Part shown: one piece after another, positions 37,229 to 50,500 of the stretch | How the letters are laid out: every line of letters starts with the position of its first letter | Position numbering within the stretch: the stretch's first letter is position 1 | The notes under the pieces: generated by a model | Told to the model about the DNA's origin: nothing | Database searches by the model: none | Seen by the model: only the letters and a program-made list of their open reading frames with translations | Position numbers and translations under genes: made by a program | Origin: Combretum micranthum | Taxonomy: Eukaryota > Streptophyta > Magnoliopsida > Myrtales > Combretaceae | NCBI GenBank assembly: GCA_024138025.1 | Contig: JAMXBD010004227.1 | Coordinates: forward strand, 1 to 64,000 | Length of the DNA stretch: 64,000 nucleotides | Direction: 5' to 3'

Positions 37229-38227
37229 CTAGTGGATTTCGCTAAGAATTCTTGTGTTGGATCATTGAACCATATCATTACTCAAGTTTGAGGAGAGGAA
37301 AGGTGAAACATATAATTTGGTACTTTTATAATAACAAGAAGCGAAAGGAATCAAGTTTCAAGTAACTAAATGTTAAGAGATTACATTTTTTTTTTATATT
37401 ATAACATTATATTATTTTTTTAATTAGTTAACTAAACTTACTGAGTGTTCTATTTACTACCAAATCGAAGTTTAAACTGTTAGTATGACTACTTGCAACA
37501 TTTTCTCTAAATATACATTGAAGAATCATGAACTAAAATTCATTGATAGGCTTAGGCACTTATAACCTTTTTCTATAAGTTTTATTTATGCATGGCATGG
37601 TAATAAAAATATAAGTAATCAAGATTATAGAGACAAAAACTACAAGTGATTATAACGGGCTCTAGATGATCAGAACACCACATACAATAGCAACTAAATT
37701 TTAAGTTTGAACCTTCAATGCTAGATCAAATTAAATTCAACCAAAATCTTGGCGAATATGCAATCTTTGAGTTTGTTGTTCATTATTTAAATTTGCAAAG
37801 TGCAACTTCTTAAGTACATCTATTGAAATACATTATAAACACATTAAGGACGAGAATAGGGATATCTAGTTTCCAAGTGCATCTATGTGGCAATTAATAT
37901 TTTAATAAGGATATAGAAAGGTGCTTTCACAAGACATTGTCATTATCTAGTGCTTGAAAATGAAACAGTACGTGATAATATTTAATAGAATTTTAGGAAC
38001 TACTAATAGTACGAGAAATGTGATCTCATCTTGTGAGATAAAAAAAATAAGATAGGTTTTAGATTGTTGAGAGAAGACATGTAGCTTTATTTTATCTTCT
38101 CTTAACAAACAATATCTCAATTTTCTATATCCAAAGATGAGTTCGCTTAAGAGGAAAAAATTCAGTTTGCTTGCAGTTTTTCATTGAGTATATCCCTTCA
38201 ATTATGTGTTCTAAAAAGCATAAAAGA
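37229..38227. other. Intergenic or inserted DNA, no recognised gene
   Basis: No frame of interest and no repeat boundary that I can place. It lies within the DNA that separates block X copy A from block Y copy A. Confidence 0.4.
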
Positions 38228-38605
38228 AGGGGTAAATGTCAAAAATTCCACCTAAAGTTTACATGGAAATTTAATTTAGTACTTAAATTTTAAAGAGGTT
38301 TGTTTAATATTCAATCAATTTTTTTTATAAATATTTTCACTACATCCTTAGCTAAATTTGTTTTGTTTGCAGATGAAAATCGTAGCACATCATTAAATTT
38401 TTATTAATATTCCCAATACAATCTATCATTGATTGTTTGCTTTTTTCAAGTTAGGAAATAGAGCAAATAGTATTAGTAAAATAGTAAAAATAATCAAGAA
38501 AATTTTCATTGGGTATTAAATTGACCATTTTAAAGTTTAGGTATCAAATTGAATTTTAATGCAAAGTAATGATACCAAATTTAACATTTTTTTTCCTAAA
38601 ATAAG
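38228..38605. mobile_element. MITE-like element with inverted ends
   Basis: About 70 bp at the left (GGGGTAAATGTC to TTTAATTTAGTACTTAAATTT) pair imperfectly with 38,515-38,605 read on the other strand (AATGTTAAATTTGG, TTGATACCTAAACTTTAAAA). The centre has no frame. DNA immediately right (38,610-38,830) repeats the same GTACCTAAATTT-type motifs, suggesting a second, more decayed copy. Confidence 0.5.
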
Positions 38606-38849
38606 GCTAATGTTGCGAACGGTACTTGAATTTAGGAATAAAATAAAACTAGATACTTAAATTTTGAGATTGATCAATTTAATATATAAACTTTAAAATC
38701 ATGTATTAAATTAATCAATTTAGTACCTAAAAAGACCTTTAGTGCTAATAGTAACTCAATGCTAAATTAATTAATTTTAAAGCTTAAATAATTAATTACA
38801 TATTTTATTAAATTTTTAGTGCTATTCACGATGTGGACTCCTCTTAAAA

Positions 38850-39478
38850 AAAAAAAAATCCAGTGGGGACCCTATTATTAAATTATCCGCCGCCGAGTCG
38901 GGAGGAGGTAGAGTATACTCAAAAGAGTGTCGGCAGAAGGTGACGCATCATTGCAACTTGATTCATAATTGAAGACATGAACAGCATGGGCTATATTCTT
39001 CGATCCGACTGGGAATCCTTATCAGAAAAAGAAATGGGTGATGGTAGCTGCAACGCCTCGCACTCGGTGGATGGTTGTCGTCAGCTTATCTTATCTTACT
39101 CATGATAGCTAATTGCAAGGTTCTGAAACTATCAGCTAATATGCACAATACATTTCATTTATGCTTCCTTTTCAAACTCTCAAAACATAAACTATGTCTA
39201 TTTTTCTTCTTCGTAAAAATGAAAACATATATATATATATTTATATATGTAATGATATTGCTAATCCTACTGATATCATCAAATACCATCCTTATTTCAG
39301 CTCCACATTACAGGACAAAATTGGAAAGTTTGAAGCATCAAATATAAATATCCTAACACGAATTCAGCTATGATGCCCAATACAAACATATTATATTATA
39401 CGTTTTGTTGGTTTGATTGTGTGAAGTTTTATTTAAATTCAATTGTGAGTGTGACTTTATGGGTACACAAAACATATG
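38850..39478. other. Unassigned DNA with weak similarity to block Z
   Basis: 38,963-39,045 contains CGATCCGACTGGGAATC and CAGAAAAAGAAATG, resembling CGATCCCACGGGGAACT and GCAAAAAGAAATG of block Z at 23,141-23,178. The similarity is short. (TA)n occurs at 39,229-39,248. The 90-codon frame at 39,075-39,347 crosses it and is not supported. Confidence 0.35.
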
Positions 39479-40440
39479 TATGACAAACCTAGAAATGGAT
39501 ATGAATAAGTTGCATGGGAATACGGGTGAATTAATTCGCGAGGAGACGCGATGAAATGAAAGGGTCAAGGAGATGTTTGAGAAAGTAATTGAGGACAAAC
39601 TAGATAAATCCAACTCTGCAGTAGATAAACAAAGGTAGCTAGAGATAGAGATCAAAAAGTATTTTAACGATGGTTGAGACTAAAGATAAGATGAAAACTA
39701 TTCTAAAGGCCATAGGGTGGGGTTTCTGGAGGTAAAATTGATAATATGTTCCATATATATATAGCCCTGCAAAGAAAGAAAACGTATAGTTAAAGTTCCT
39801 AGCACCGTTGATGATCGCCATTATCAAAAAATATTCAGCAAGCATGTACATACACGTGGTAGGTATAGGTGCAAATAGTCTGAGAGAAGTAAAAAATATG
39901 TCATTTTCTCCACAGACACCATCTCAACTTTTATATCCGAAGTAACGCTCACTTGAGGTGAGGGAAAGAGAATTAATTAGCTTACATCTTTCTGTTTGGA
40001 GAGTTTTTATAATCCTATCAATTATTTTAATTATTCGATTATGGTTAGGTTTAATGTGAGTCATTGAATAACGATGACGGGATCATAGAATTTTCTTTCC
40101 ACTTGATATATTAGCGTCCCTTTGACAATTAATAAGACAAGGAAATAAAAAATATAATTTTTCGAGTTTGATATGATTTTATATTGTTAAAAGATTATGT
40201 TTTAGTTTATGACACTTGAAGGTAAACTTTTAATGTTGAAATTATATTTTCAACATATGATTTCTAAACAATCTAGCTAATACTGTGTTTTGAGTATATA
40301 ATTTTAAGCGTTGTATTTTTTAAATAAAATTCTTAATTTTGTTTTGTCTTTTTTTTTTCCGTTTCCCTTCAATTTTATGTTGTATAAAGCATAAGAGAAA
40401 TATCTAGTGGACATTTACTTTATTTTTTATTTAATAATAA
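39479..40440 (+). repeat. Duplicated block Y, copy A, with gag-like start
   Basis: It aligns with 54,500-55,415: shared landmarks are GGGTCAAGGAGATGTTTGA, AAGTATTTTAACGAT, AGGGTTTCTGGAG (GGGGTTTCTGGAG here), CTGCAAAGAAAG and TATGTTGTATAAAGCATAA. The first 150 bases keep the gag-like frame NLEM..NKLHGNTGELIR and LDKSNSAV, also present in antisense near 24,880. The minus-strand 70-95-codon frames over this block do not stay open in copy B. Its right end runs directly into block X copy B, forming a tandem junction. Confidence 0.75.
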
Positions 40441-40583
40441 TTAATATGATGTTATTAGTATAGTAATATTATATGCGTTTTTGCAAATCTAACACACTTG
40501 TAATTAATAGTAATGGCTTTTTTTTCATGAATATTTGCCTTTTTAAGTTTGTATTATAAATTTATTATAAAAAATTCCTTTAT
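40441..40583 (+). repeat. Duplicated block X, copy B, left end
   Basis: The 143 bases match 30,366-30,505 closely, ending AAAAAATTCCTTTAT at the insertion point of the 12.25-kb inverted repeat. The remaining copy B resumes at about 52,890. Confidence 0.8.
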
Positions 40584-41337
40584 TGTCACACTTCAAAAAG
40601 GGCCTAGTAGGATTATCCTAAAGTTATCATAAACATGTGCACTCGTAATATGAGAACCGTTTTGTAAGTCAGAGATTATAAGACTCTAATTAATTATTAA
40701 TTTCTCATACATTAGTTAAATGTATTCATATAATACTATTATTAAAACTAAACAAGGGAATTCGATTTTTCACATTTCACCAAGATCACATAGAGATCCC
40801 CCACCAAATAATAAAATTGGGTTTCATTCTACAAAATACAAAGTCTCAATTGTTTGTACAGTTTGTCTAATTTGTATTCTAAGTTCACTATTATTTAACT
40901 TTCTAACTTCAATGAGTCTGATGGAGGGGCTCTCTTTACACATTCCTAGCCCAATCTTAGCTAGTATTATACCTACACAAAAACTGTTAGAGGGTGAGCA
41001 AAACACAGCTCAGTTAGTTCATTACTCACTACTACCAATCACATAAGTTATCAAGCATTAATTAAACACTCATGCAAATCTATCTACACTTAATATGAAT
41101 ACATACGTGAAGAATGCAAACAACACATCTATAGGAGTCCGGAGCTATTGACGATGTAGATTTATGCTATCTACACATCAGTTGTCTCCCATACTTACCC
41201 ACATGGAATACTATGCTTTACCCGAGTGAAGTTGCCTGGTGTTTGTGTCCATCCAGACTCATTCAATGCTTATGCGTCATTAGTAAAAAGCAAATATTCC
41301 CTAGCATCTATGCATTCTAAGTTGGTTAATGTTTTAA

Positions 41338-41571
41338 GCTGACCATCACCAAATAATGGCGAATCAAACTGATCATCACCAATTAATGGTGAATCAGACA
41401 AGTAGACCCTAACTTAGGCAATATCTACTGCCAAAACTGACCATCACCCCACAAAGATGATTCCGATAGGTCGACTCCAACTCAGGTAACATCTATCGCC
41501 AATACTCGCCATTACCCAATAAAGGTGAATCCAGCAGGTGGCTCTTCACTCAAGCAACATCTACCGCCAAA
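41338..41571 (-). repeat. 68-bp tandem repeat, three copies plus a partial
   Basis: Units start at 41,368, 41,436 and 41,504 with exact 68-base spacing, each with ACTGA(C/T)CATCACC or a variant at the start and CAACATCTACCGCC or a variant at the end. A 30-bp partial copy precedes them. Confidence 0.85.
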
Positions 41572-43619
41572 ACAAGTCTCATAAATGTCCCAGGTTATTT
41601 CATAAACTTACTTGGAAAAATTCGTTCAAAAAGAATGGATAAGGAGTAGGTTGAGATTCTCCAAGTCTTGTTCTTTGAAAATATATTTCAAAATATTTTT
41701 AGTTTCAAATTTCGAAACATTTCCTATAGAAGGTTTTAATCACATGCGATGGGTATATCCAATTAGTTTAGTCTAGTGATTATAGTTATCCATTTCTTCT
41801 AGTGATCATGCGGATGATAGCATCCACAACAATCAGTCATTCAACAAACAGATAATACAATCAACATAACAACAAGCAGTAGCAGACACAAGCAAATAGA
41901 GATCATCAGAATTCCTCACCCAAGCATTCTTGTTTGTTTGATATGACTTTTGGAAATACCTAGGATTTGAGAACTTTACTTAATATATCCTATGAAATGA
42001 AATAACATATATTCATTATTATATGTGCTATTCGTATAATGCTTCTAGTTGCACTTTTCAGTGTCCTAATTCAATTTTATTAATTCTGATATATTTGTGT
42101 ACCTAATTAAGAGTCTTTAAATTTTATAAAGTTTATATTCTCCCGGTAAAGTTATGAAATTTAACCAACATTTTATGTAGGAGAAGTCTTCCTATAATTT
42201 TTAGATTTCAATTTTAACTATGTAAATATAAACTAAGTCTATTATATTCTTTTAACTCTATTATTAGTATGTGAATAGTCAATGATGCTCATAAGGTTTC
42301 TATTTTCTAGTTCTTATATGAAATTCGTATTAATGGATTTTATTTATGAAAAGTGATCTAAATAGTTTCGATGTTACTTTTTATCATGTAATCTTTAACT
42401 AAACCTATAATATTCATTTCTACTTGGATTTTCATATACAAATAGGCGTTAAAAACTTGTTTTGAGTACTTAATTTTATTTATCTGTAACTTCTATTTAT
42501 TCTATGACTTGCTAGTAGATGTTATAGAATATGTTAAGTCTCATTTTGTTATTAAGTTGTTATGATTTATGTGGTTCTATAGTAGATCTACCTTAAGGTA
42601 GTTAATATTTATTACCCATTATTTATTTTCATTGTGTTTCTCTTGTTTCTAATAAATGTTTTTATCTATATTTAAGGGAATCAGACTATTAGAATCTATC
42701 TATATCTACATTCTTTAGTGCTTACTTTGATAGGGAAATTTTCTTTATTATTTTCTTCGTTTGTCAACTTTATCTGTCTACGTAATTTGAAATTTCTATT
42801 ATTTATAGGGTTACATTCTATTATTTTAATTGCTAGATTATTTTTCTAACATATTAGTTGGTTCACAAAGTTTAATGTGTATTAATTGTTTACTGAACCT
42901 AAATTTTTCTTTCCTTTTTAAGTTTATAATATGTATGGCGTAGTTCTTAGAGTTTTGTTTGTATTGGAAAGGAAAGGAAAATGGGTTTTAGATCTATACG
43001 TGGGTTACAAGGGAGTGTAGAAGGATAAGTGATGTTTTGTGTCTTACTGCCAATACATGACTCATGTAGAAGGAAAAGTAATGCTTTGTTTCTACATTGT
43101 CGTTCTACACGGCTATGTGGGAGGTCATGTACAACTCAAATATGCAGAGAAAAAATGAGGTAATAAGTGAAAAATAAACAAGTAGTAACTATATGATGTG
43201 CCACAAAATTAGGATTTCTTTGATACCAAATTATGATATGCCTAAAATGCACCAGATGTAATAAATCACAATTTGCATAATTTGTATTTTGGGTTTTTGT
43301 ATTATATGAATTTATGGTGAAAGAAACAGGATATGAACGGTGTTGATAACGAATATGACTCACCGAATCGACTTGAACTACACTCTTTCTCGTTTGATAT
43401 TATACACAAACAAGATAAAGTGGTTTGGTCGAAACAATCTGAATGATTGGTAAGAATAGAAACTCGCCACAATAAAAACAATGATTGATAAGAGTAAAAT
43501 TGAGAGAAATTCTCAAACTAAGGTTTTCAAATATCCAAAAGCTATCTAGGGTCATTGAAAAAGGGTATACATAATAGTACCCAACAAACAAGATAAAATA
43601 AATATGAAATAATTGAAAA

Positions 43620-43860
43620 TATGTGCTCTGGGATGAAAGCTGGCCAGGTATGCCGCCAGCTTATGTTTCAATGCCATCAATGTTAAAGATATGCACCGTC
43701 GGCCTTGAGTTGGTGTACTTGGAAACTTGATCACCTAAGACGACCATGCTGTCTTCTACAACTGTGATATATATGAACGCCGTCGGCTTTTAGGAAGAAG
43801 GCCACTGGCCTTGACATCAATACTGCCGACTTTAATAGTCGGCCTTTAGCTGTTGCAACT
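43620..43860 (-). repeat. G+C-richer GTCGGCCTTGA block in left arm
   Basis: Diverged modules with GCCGCCAGC, CGTCGGCCTTGAG and GCCGTCGGC resemble the repeat island at 18,790-19,240. The right arm lacks this block. Confidence 0.5.
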
Positions 43861-44454
43861 TCTATCTTCAATTGTTGATTGGCATTTGAGTGGGTCTTCA
43901 TATCCTAATTCCTTCCTGGCTTGAACTCGCATCCCATGTCCTTCTTCACTTGATCTTTGTTCACTCCTAGACCAATAGATGAGGCCATGAAACTATTCCC
44001 ATCACTATACATATTCATAAATATTGAGGATTCATGTATATAAGTAATGTTTAATCTAAGTTAAGTTATTGATGTATATTACAAGCGTCTAAAATGGTGT
44101 CACGAAGAATAAATAAAACAGGATAAAGAAATAGAATAAGTCTAGTTTTATACATATACTTGTTCATAAGAATATATATATGTATATATTAAAATATGTG
44201 CATATAACATCAAGTATTTTAAAAAAATCAAGTGTACAAACTGAGTGCTCTAAGAGTTAGAACAAGAGTGGCCATTGAACGCTCATTGAGTGCACATAGA
44301 GCGCTCATGGAGTGATCATAGAGCATTCATAGAACGCCTTCTTGAGTGCTCACTAAGTACTTGTGTGTGCATGTTTGTGGAGTGCTCACTGAGTGCTTGT
44401 GTGTGCATGTTTGTGATAACACTTAGTGAATTTTTGTTTTTGCAATACCTTGTT

Positions 44455-44920
44455 CATTTCTAGTCTGATTTTGATGTATAAATAGTCGATTTGATAGTGC
44501 TCTTTGAGTATTTTCTAGTAATGGTGCTGTTTTCAAGAAAAGAAACATATAAGATGTTCAAATTTATAAAACATGTTTGTAAATTTCAAGTAAATCCATG
44601 GCAGCTTTAACCGGAACTTGTTTTTATAATATCTAACTCTTTTCTAGTCCGCTTTTGATAAAACAAATAGTCGTTTTCATAGGATTTTTTTATTACAATC
44701 CATTGATGGTGTTGTTTGTAGTAGGTAAGATCTCTAAGATGGTGAAAATATAATAACATTGTACTTTTTAGAAAAATCTAACAGTAATAAGTGGAGTTTT
44801 TTTGTTTTTGCGATATTTAATCTGTTTCTTATCCGTTTTTATTAAATGAGTAGTCGATTTCATAGGATTTTTAGTATACTTTCATTGGTGGGGTTACTTT
44901 TGGCTTGTGATGGTTATAAC
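44455..44920 (-). repeat. Tandem repeat of about 183 bp, left-arm set
   Basis: Three copies are marked by AGTCGATTTGATAG (44,488), AGTCGTTTTCATAGGA (44,667) and AGTCGATTTCATAGGA (44,852), each preceded by a TCTAGTC or TTATCCG-type segment. The right arm has the same three-copy array in inverse at 50,400-50,890. Confidence 0.7.
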
Positions 44921-47442
44921 CATACAGTTTATTCAAACTTGTAAGGACTACATTAATACATGGATGATTCAACTTGTCAAATTCTATATATCTATGCACT
45001 AACCGGACATGTAAGAAGTTCATGAATGAAATATGAAATTAGAGATGAGATAGGAATCACCTTGATTTGATATGGAAGATGATAGTTAGCACTCCTCCTT
45101 GACAAGAACTAATCCTAGAATTAAAAAGCTAGAGGTGAGTTTCAAATGGTTTAAGATTCAACTTACTCAATTGGAACTCTCTTACCTTTAGTATTGGATT
45201 TTGGAAATTTGTTTTGTTTTAGCTAGAGGAGTCTTTGTTCCTTGGAAGCTGTCACAGTTTTAGCTATGGGAGAAGGTGAAGTTTTGTTGTGGTTTTTGTT
45301 TGTTTCCTTTGTAAGTTGTTCTTGGTGAAGCTTAGGAAAACAGGGGTTGCTCTTTTTTTTTTTTTCAATTTTTGGGAGAGAATAAGGGCTGTTTGTTTAC
45401 TTGTTGGTTAAATTTTTAGGTCAAGTTAGTGGGGAAATAAATAAGCTTGTTTGATAGCTAGTAGTACATATTTATACAAACCATATAAGAGCTGCTTTTG
45501 TTATGCAAGTTGGAGGGTTAGGACGTGAAGGCTACTAGAAGAATCCTCAATTCACATCTGCAATTTTTGAGGCTTTAGGGTCGGTTTATATGTGTGTTTT
45601 TTTAGCAGATTTTCAAGTCAACAAGTAGCTTCCTATGTGTCTATTTGATGTGTTTTCATTGGGGACTGTTCGATCAATTGTCAACGTCTGTTAGCTTAGT
45701 CAATTCCTTAGTAACTCTAGAGAATTTTCGTATGGAAAATGAGATCCAACTTGTAGTGCAATGTTTACGTTCCTAGCTGATTATTTACAGAAATTAAGGA
45801 CCAAAGCTATAGCTGATTTTGCAACTTGCTAAGACTTTGTTGGGTTGTACATTATACTTATTTATATGAGTTATAAAGACAACTTGTTGGCTGCTTATAT
45901 GTGTGAATGGGATCACTTATTTTATGGAAATTATTAGGAGCTTATAGGATTTTTGAAGCATGTTGTCTCCTATATGCAGCAACAACTCTTAGGAATTTAG
46001 GGAAAGAATTCTAGCCGTTTTTTGCAAGTTAAGTTTTCTTCTTCATTCAATTCATATGTAGCTTAGATGTCTCTTTTTGGATGAAGTCATTTTCAATTTG
46101 AACACAACTTGTTTCATTTGTTGGGGCAAGTATCGATGGAGAGCTCAAGAAGAGGTGGCTGCTATATTTTCCCAAGAATGAGCAATCGATTTGTGTGTAT
46201 TGGAAAATCAGATTTCTAAGTCAACAATTGCCAACTTATGTGCCAATTTGAGGAGCTTTTATTAGAACTTGAAGAGTCAATTCTTCAAACTTGGTGAGCT
46301 TGAGTTTTACCTATATTACCTAAGGCTATACACGGTGGAAGTTGTATAATTTTCAAGCATGTTGTCTCCCCCTCTAGCAGCTGCAGCATAGGATTTTGGG
46401 GAACAATTTAGAGCTGGTTCATCAACTTGTTTTAACCATTTAAGGAGTTGTTTTCTTGGAGCTTCATGATTTGTTGTGGGTCATTTTCACTTTGACTCTA
46501 AGTTGTTCAATTTCTACAAATTGAAGGGATAGTTGTCGTGGAGAAATTCCAAGAATTAGCAACTAGTTTTTTTGCTACAATTTCTCACCATGTATACATA
46601 TATCTCTTAATCTAATACTTGTTTAATTTATACTATAAGTTAATTCATCAAGTACTAAGTCTTATGCGTATTTGTATATAAGTTATATAAGAATTTTATT
46701 TCCAAAATTTTTAATGTTTTTACGAAATTTCTAGATTATTTATGAGTTCAAATTATGAATTTAAAGTTTATGCAATTAAATATTTTTAGAGTTTTACCTT
46801 GTGCGAGTAAGGATTTCTGGGCGCAATAGGCTAAAATAGGGTTTTAGCACCTATATACTCCAAATTTCCTAGCTAAAATTATGGTGCAATCCATATTTTT
46901 ATTTGAAGTCTAGATTCTTAGTTATAGATTTGTTTTCATTCTTATTGTGTATTTATAATCCTAGTAGTTCATCTTTAAGTTATCATTTTCAACCAATAGA
47001 CTTTATTGGTTAACCGCTTTATATTACTCTTGAAATTTAAAGTTGATTATATTCACATGTTTAGTTTTCAGTACTAGCTATAGGATCTTGTCCTAAAATT
47101 TTTTTATTTTGATAATTGATAATAATAAATTTTCTAATACTACTTCAGAATTTTAAGTTATTAGAGACAACTTGAAAATCATGGTATCCTTATTTAACTA
47201 TTGTAGAATTTATTTTCTAATTACTAACTTAAGGTAAAATGATTTTGAAATTTATAGTAACGATTGATTTATCATCAATCATTGATTGTTAGGGTTATGG
47301 AATTTATATTTTGTGTTTTGAAATTTTATTGGTAAGGATTCTAATCTTTCTATCTATGATTAAATTTGTTTTTACTTTAATATTATTAAATCGCAAAAAA
47401 TCGAGAGTGGCTTTTGCGACTTTTTATTATAGTTCTTTATGA

Positions 47443-47506
47443 TTATATAATCTCCTTCATTTTACATAACTTGATTATAATAATTATTAAAAATATAATA
47501 TAGAAT
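47443..47506. other. Spacer at centre of giant inverted repeat
   Basis: An A+T-rich spacer between the arms. Its part 47,461-47,506 recurs inverted, with about three mismatches in 46, at 52,835-52,880, just outside the right arm. The right arm is therefore bracketed by a short, well-preserved inverted pair. Confidence 0.8.
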
Positions 47507-50500
47507 TGTAAAGAACTATAATAACAAGTAGAAAAAATCACTCTTAATTTTTTGCAATTTAAAAAAATTATTAAAATAAAAATAAATATGATTATAGTTA
47601 GAAAAGTTAAAATCCTTACTAATAAAATTTCAAAACACAAAATGTAACTTTCATAACCCTAGATAATCATGATCGATGAGAAATCGATTGTTGCTAAAAA
47701 TTCTAAGAATCCTTTTACCTTAAGTTTAGTAGTTAGAAAATAAATTATACACTTATTAAATAATAATATAATGATCTTCGACTTATCTTTAATATTTAAA
47801 AAAAAATCTAAAGTAGCATTAGAAAATTTAAGATTATTAATTATTAAAATAAATAATTCTTAGGACAGGATTCTGCAACATGAGTCAATAACTCAACAAA
47901 TAATCATAGTTGACCTTAAATTTCAATTACAATAAAAGATGATTAATTTTTAGAACGCATTGGTTATAAAAGAATAGTTTAAAGATAAATTATTATAATT
48001 ATAAAATACGCAAAAAGATAAAAAACTAATCAATACTTAAGCATCCAAATCTTAATTTAATATTTGAATTATACCGATATTTTAGTTAGAAAATTTTGAG
48101 TTTATAGAGACTAAAATCTTGATTTGACTTTGAAACCCCAGGAATTTTTATAACTAGTAAAATGAATATAGTAGCAAATGTAAAATAGATATTAAACTTA
48201 TGACCCAATAAAAATCTTAAAATGAACCTATGAGTAATAATAAACTCATTTATAGTTTAAAAATCTGAATAAAAAATTCTTTGACCTTAATAGATACCAA
48301 ATATAAGATTTTGTATCTTGAGCCAATAACATAAGATATAATTAAAAGTAGCTCTACCTTTGAAAAACAACAAAAGACAACTCCTTTATAGAACTTATTG
48401 ACTATAAAACTATAACTAAAAGATGAACTGCTAGGATTATAAATATGTAATAAGGGTGAAAATAGATTCATAACTAGAATTCAAAGAAAAATTTAGATTA
48501 CACCATAATTTTAGTTAGTAAATTTGGATTCTATAGGTGCAAAAATCCTAATTTAGCCTATCGGCCCTAGAAAACCTTAATCGCATAAGAAAAAACTCTA
48601 AAATTAATTAATCGTGTAAACTTTAAACTCAAAATTTGAACTCAAGAATACTGTAGAAAATTTGTAGAAGTTATAGATGAACTTTTAGAGATAAAACCCC
48701 TTATAACTGATATATAAATACATATAGGACTTAGTACTTGATGAATTAATTTATAATATTAATTAAACAAGTATTATATGAAGTGATATATGTATATACA
48801 GTGGAGAATCATAGCAAAGAAAACCGGCTGCAAACTTTGAAGGAAATCACGCCAAATACACCTCTAAATTGTACAAAATGAACCATGAAAGTCAAGATGA
48901 AAAGGACTTGTAAGCTAATCGAAAATCTACAAATAAGCTTAGTAATTAATGAACCAATTACAAGCTTCAAACAAGTTGCAAATGGCTTAAAAATTTATCC
49001 CAGATTAAATACCAACTGCAAAAGACACAATAAATTCCAGAAGTTGCAGCACATACATCCACTGTGAATGACCCTAGATAATTATATACTTATTTAGCCA
49101 ATAAAGATTGAAAAATTTGACCAATAAGCTCTAATAAAAACTCCCAAAATAGACACATAGGAAGTACTTGTTAACTTAAGAAAATCTACTGTACAAACAA
49201 CCATAAAAACTGAACCTCAGTAGCTCCAAAAAATTGTAGACGTCAACTGGAATTACAACCTACAATTTGCACTGAAAATTCAACCCAACTTGCACAACAA
49301 ACACGCCACCTATATAGCTATAAATAAACATTAATAACTAGCAAAAAAATCGACTTCATAAGCTTAATTATTCTCCTCAATTCCCATTAATACAACTACA
49401 ACATAGGGGATGAACAACACATGAAATTTTGCAGCACACATCCACCGATCATAGCTTAACATAGAGTAGGATTTAGAAGCTCACAAAAGTTGAAATCTTG
49501 ACCAAATGAGCTTCAATAACATCTCATTAAATGGACACATGGTAGTTGAAGATTGACCCATGAAATCTGCAAATTATGGACTCAAACGATCGACTCTAAA
49601 GCTATAATAAATTCAGAAAAAAAGCCCCAAGTTCCAATTCACATCCCCAAAACAAGCATTTGTACCACATTTCAATCCTTGTTTGATACATACAAATAAG
49701 AAGTTATTAGCTAACAAATAAACACATTATTAACCCCTTAATTTGACCAAAAATATGTAGCAAATCCAAGCTAAAACACCTCCTTCAATCTCTTAAAAGT
49801 TGCAACATCTAAAACAGAGCAAAAACGCTGTTCTCCTCATTTTCTCCACCATAGAAGCTATATTTTCAACAAGACAAACACTACAAAAAAAGCAAAAAAA
49901 AAAAAAAAGATTTAAAGGGTAAAAACTCCTCTTTTAAGGCAAATGAAATTCTAAAGTCTAATACAAAAGGTAAGAGAGTTTCAATTGAAATAATTGAATC
50001 TTAGATCATTTGAAACTCACATCATGTTTTCTAATGCTAGGATCAATTCTTATCAAGGAAGAGTGTTTAATATTCTCTTTCACATCCAATTAAGGTGACT
50101 TCTATCCTAACTTTTATTTCCTATTACATTCATATATTGATATTAGGATGGATTAAGTTGTTTTGAAGAAGCTTATGTGCTTGGATAAGTAGTTGCTTAT
50201 TTGATGAATTCAACGAGATGAGATATCATGGTGTTGATAATTCTTGGCTACTTAGGATTATGGAAACATCAACTTAAGAATATAGAACATTAAGCTTTAG
50301 GAAATTCAGTTTTAAAGAAGAAATAATCAAACCAAGTTTGCTAAATACATAAAGGAAGGCGTTAAATAGATTTAATGAACTATATTGTGACGTCCATCAT
50401 AAGCCAAAATTAACCCCAGCAATGGAAAGTACATGAAAAATCCTATGAAATCGACTTCTCGTTTGTTAAAAACTAATAAGAAACATATTAGATATCATAA

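Larger units (their letters stand above)
40584..47442 (-). repeat. Left arm of giant inverted repeat (antisense LTR-like)
   Basis: On the minus strand this reads as a long LTR-like sequence ending GAAGTGTGACA at 40,584. From the centre outward it holds degenerate modules of about 300 bp (45,590-46,300), three tandem repeats of about 183 bp (44,455-44,920), a GAGTGCTC/GAGCGCTC-rich patch (44,240-44,400), a GTCGGCCTTGA G+C-rich patch (43,620-43,860) and a 68-bp tandem repeat (41,338-41,571). All minus- and plus-strand frames inside it are short and not shared with the right arm. Confidence 0.7.

Noticed and set aside
39368..39851. Overlapping minus-strand frames over block Y with a TTTCTTTGCAG acceptor-like site in both copies
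   Set aside because: The frames are not kept open in copy B. The plus strand carries the better-supported gag-like frame, so a minus-strand gene is not supported.
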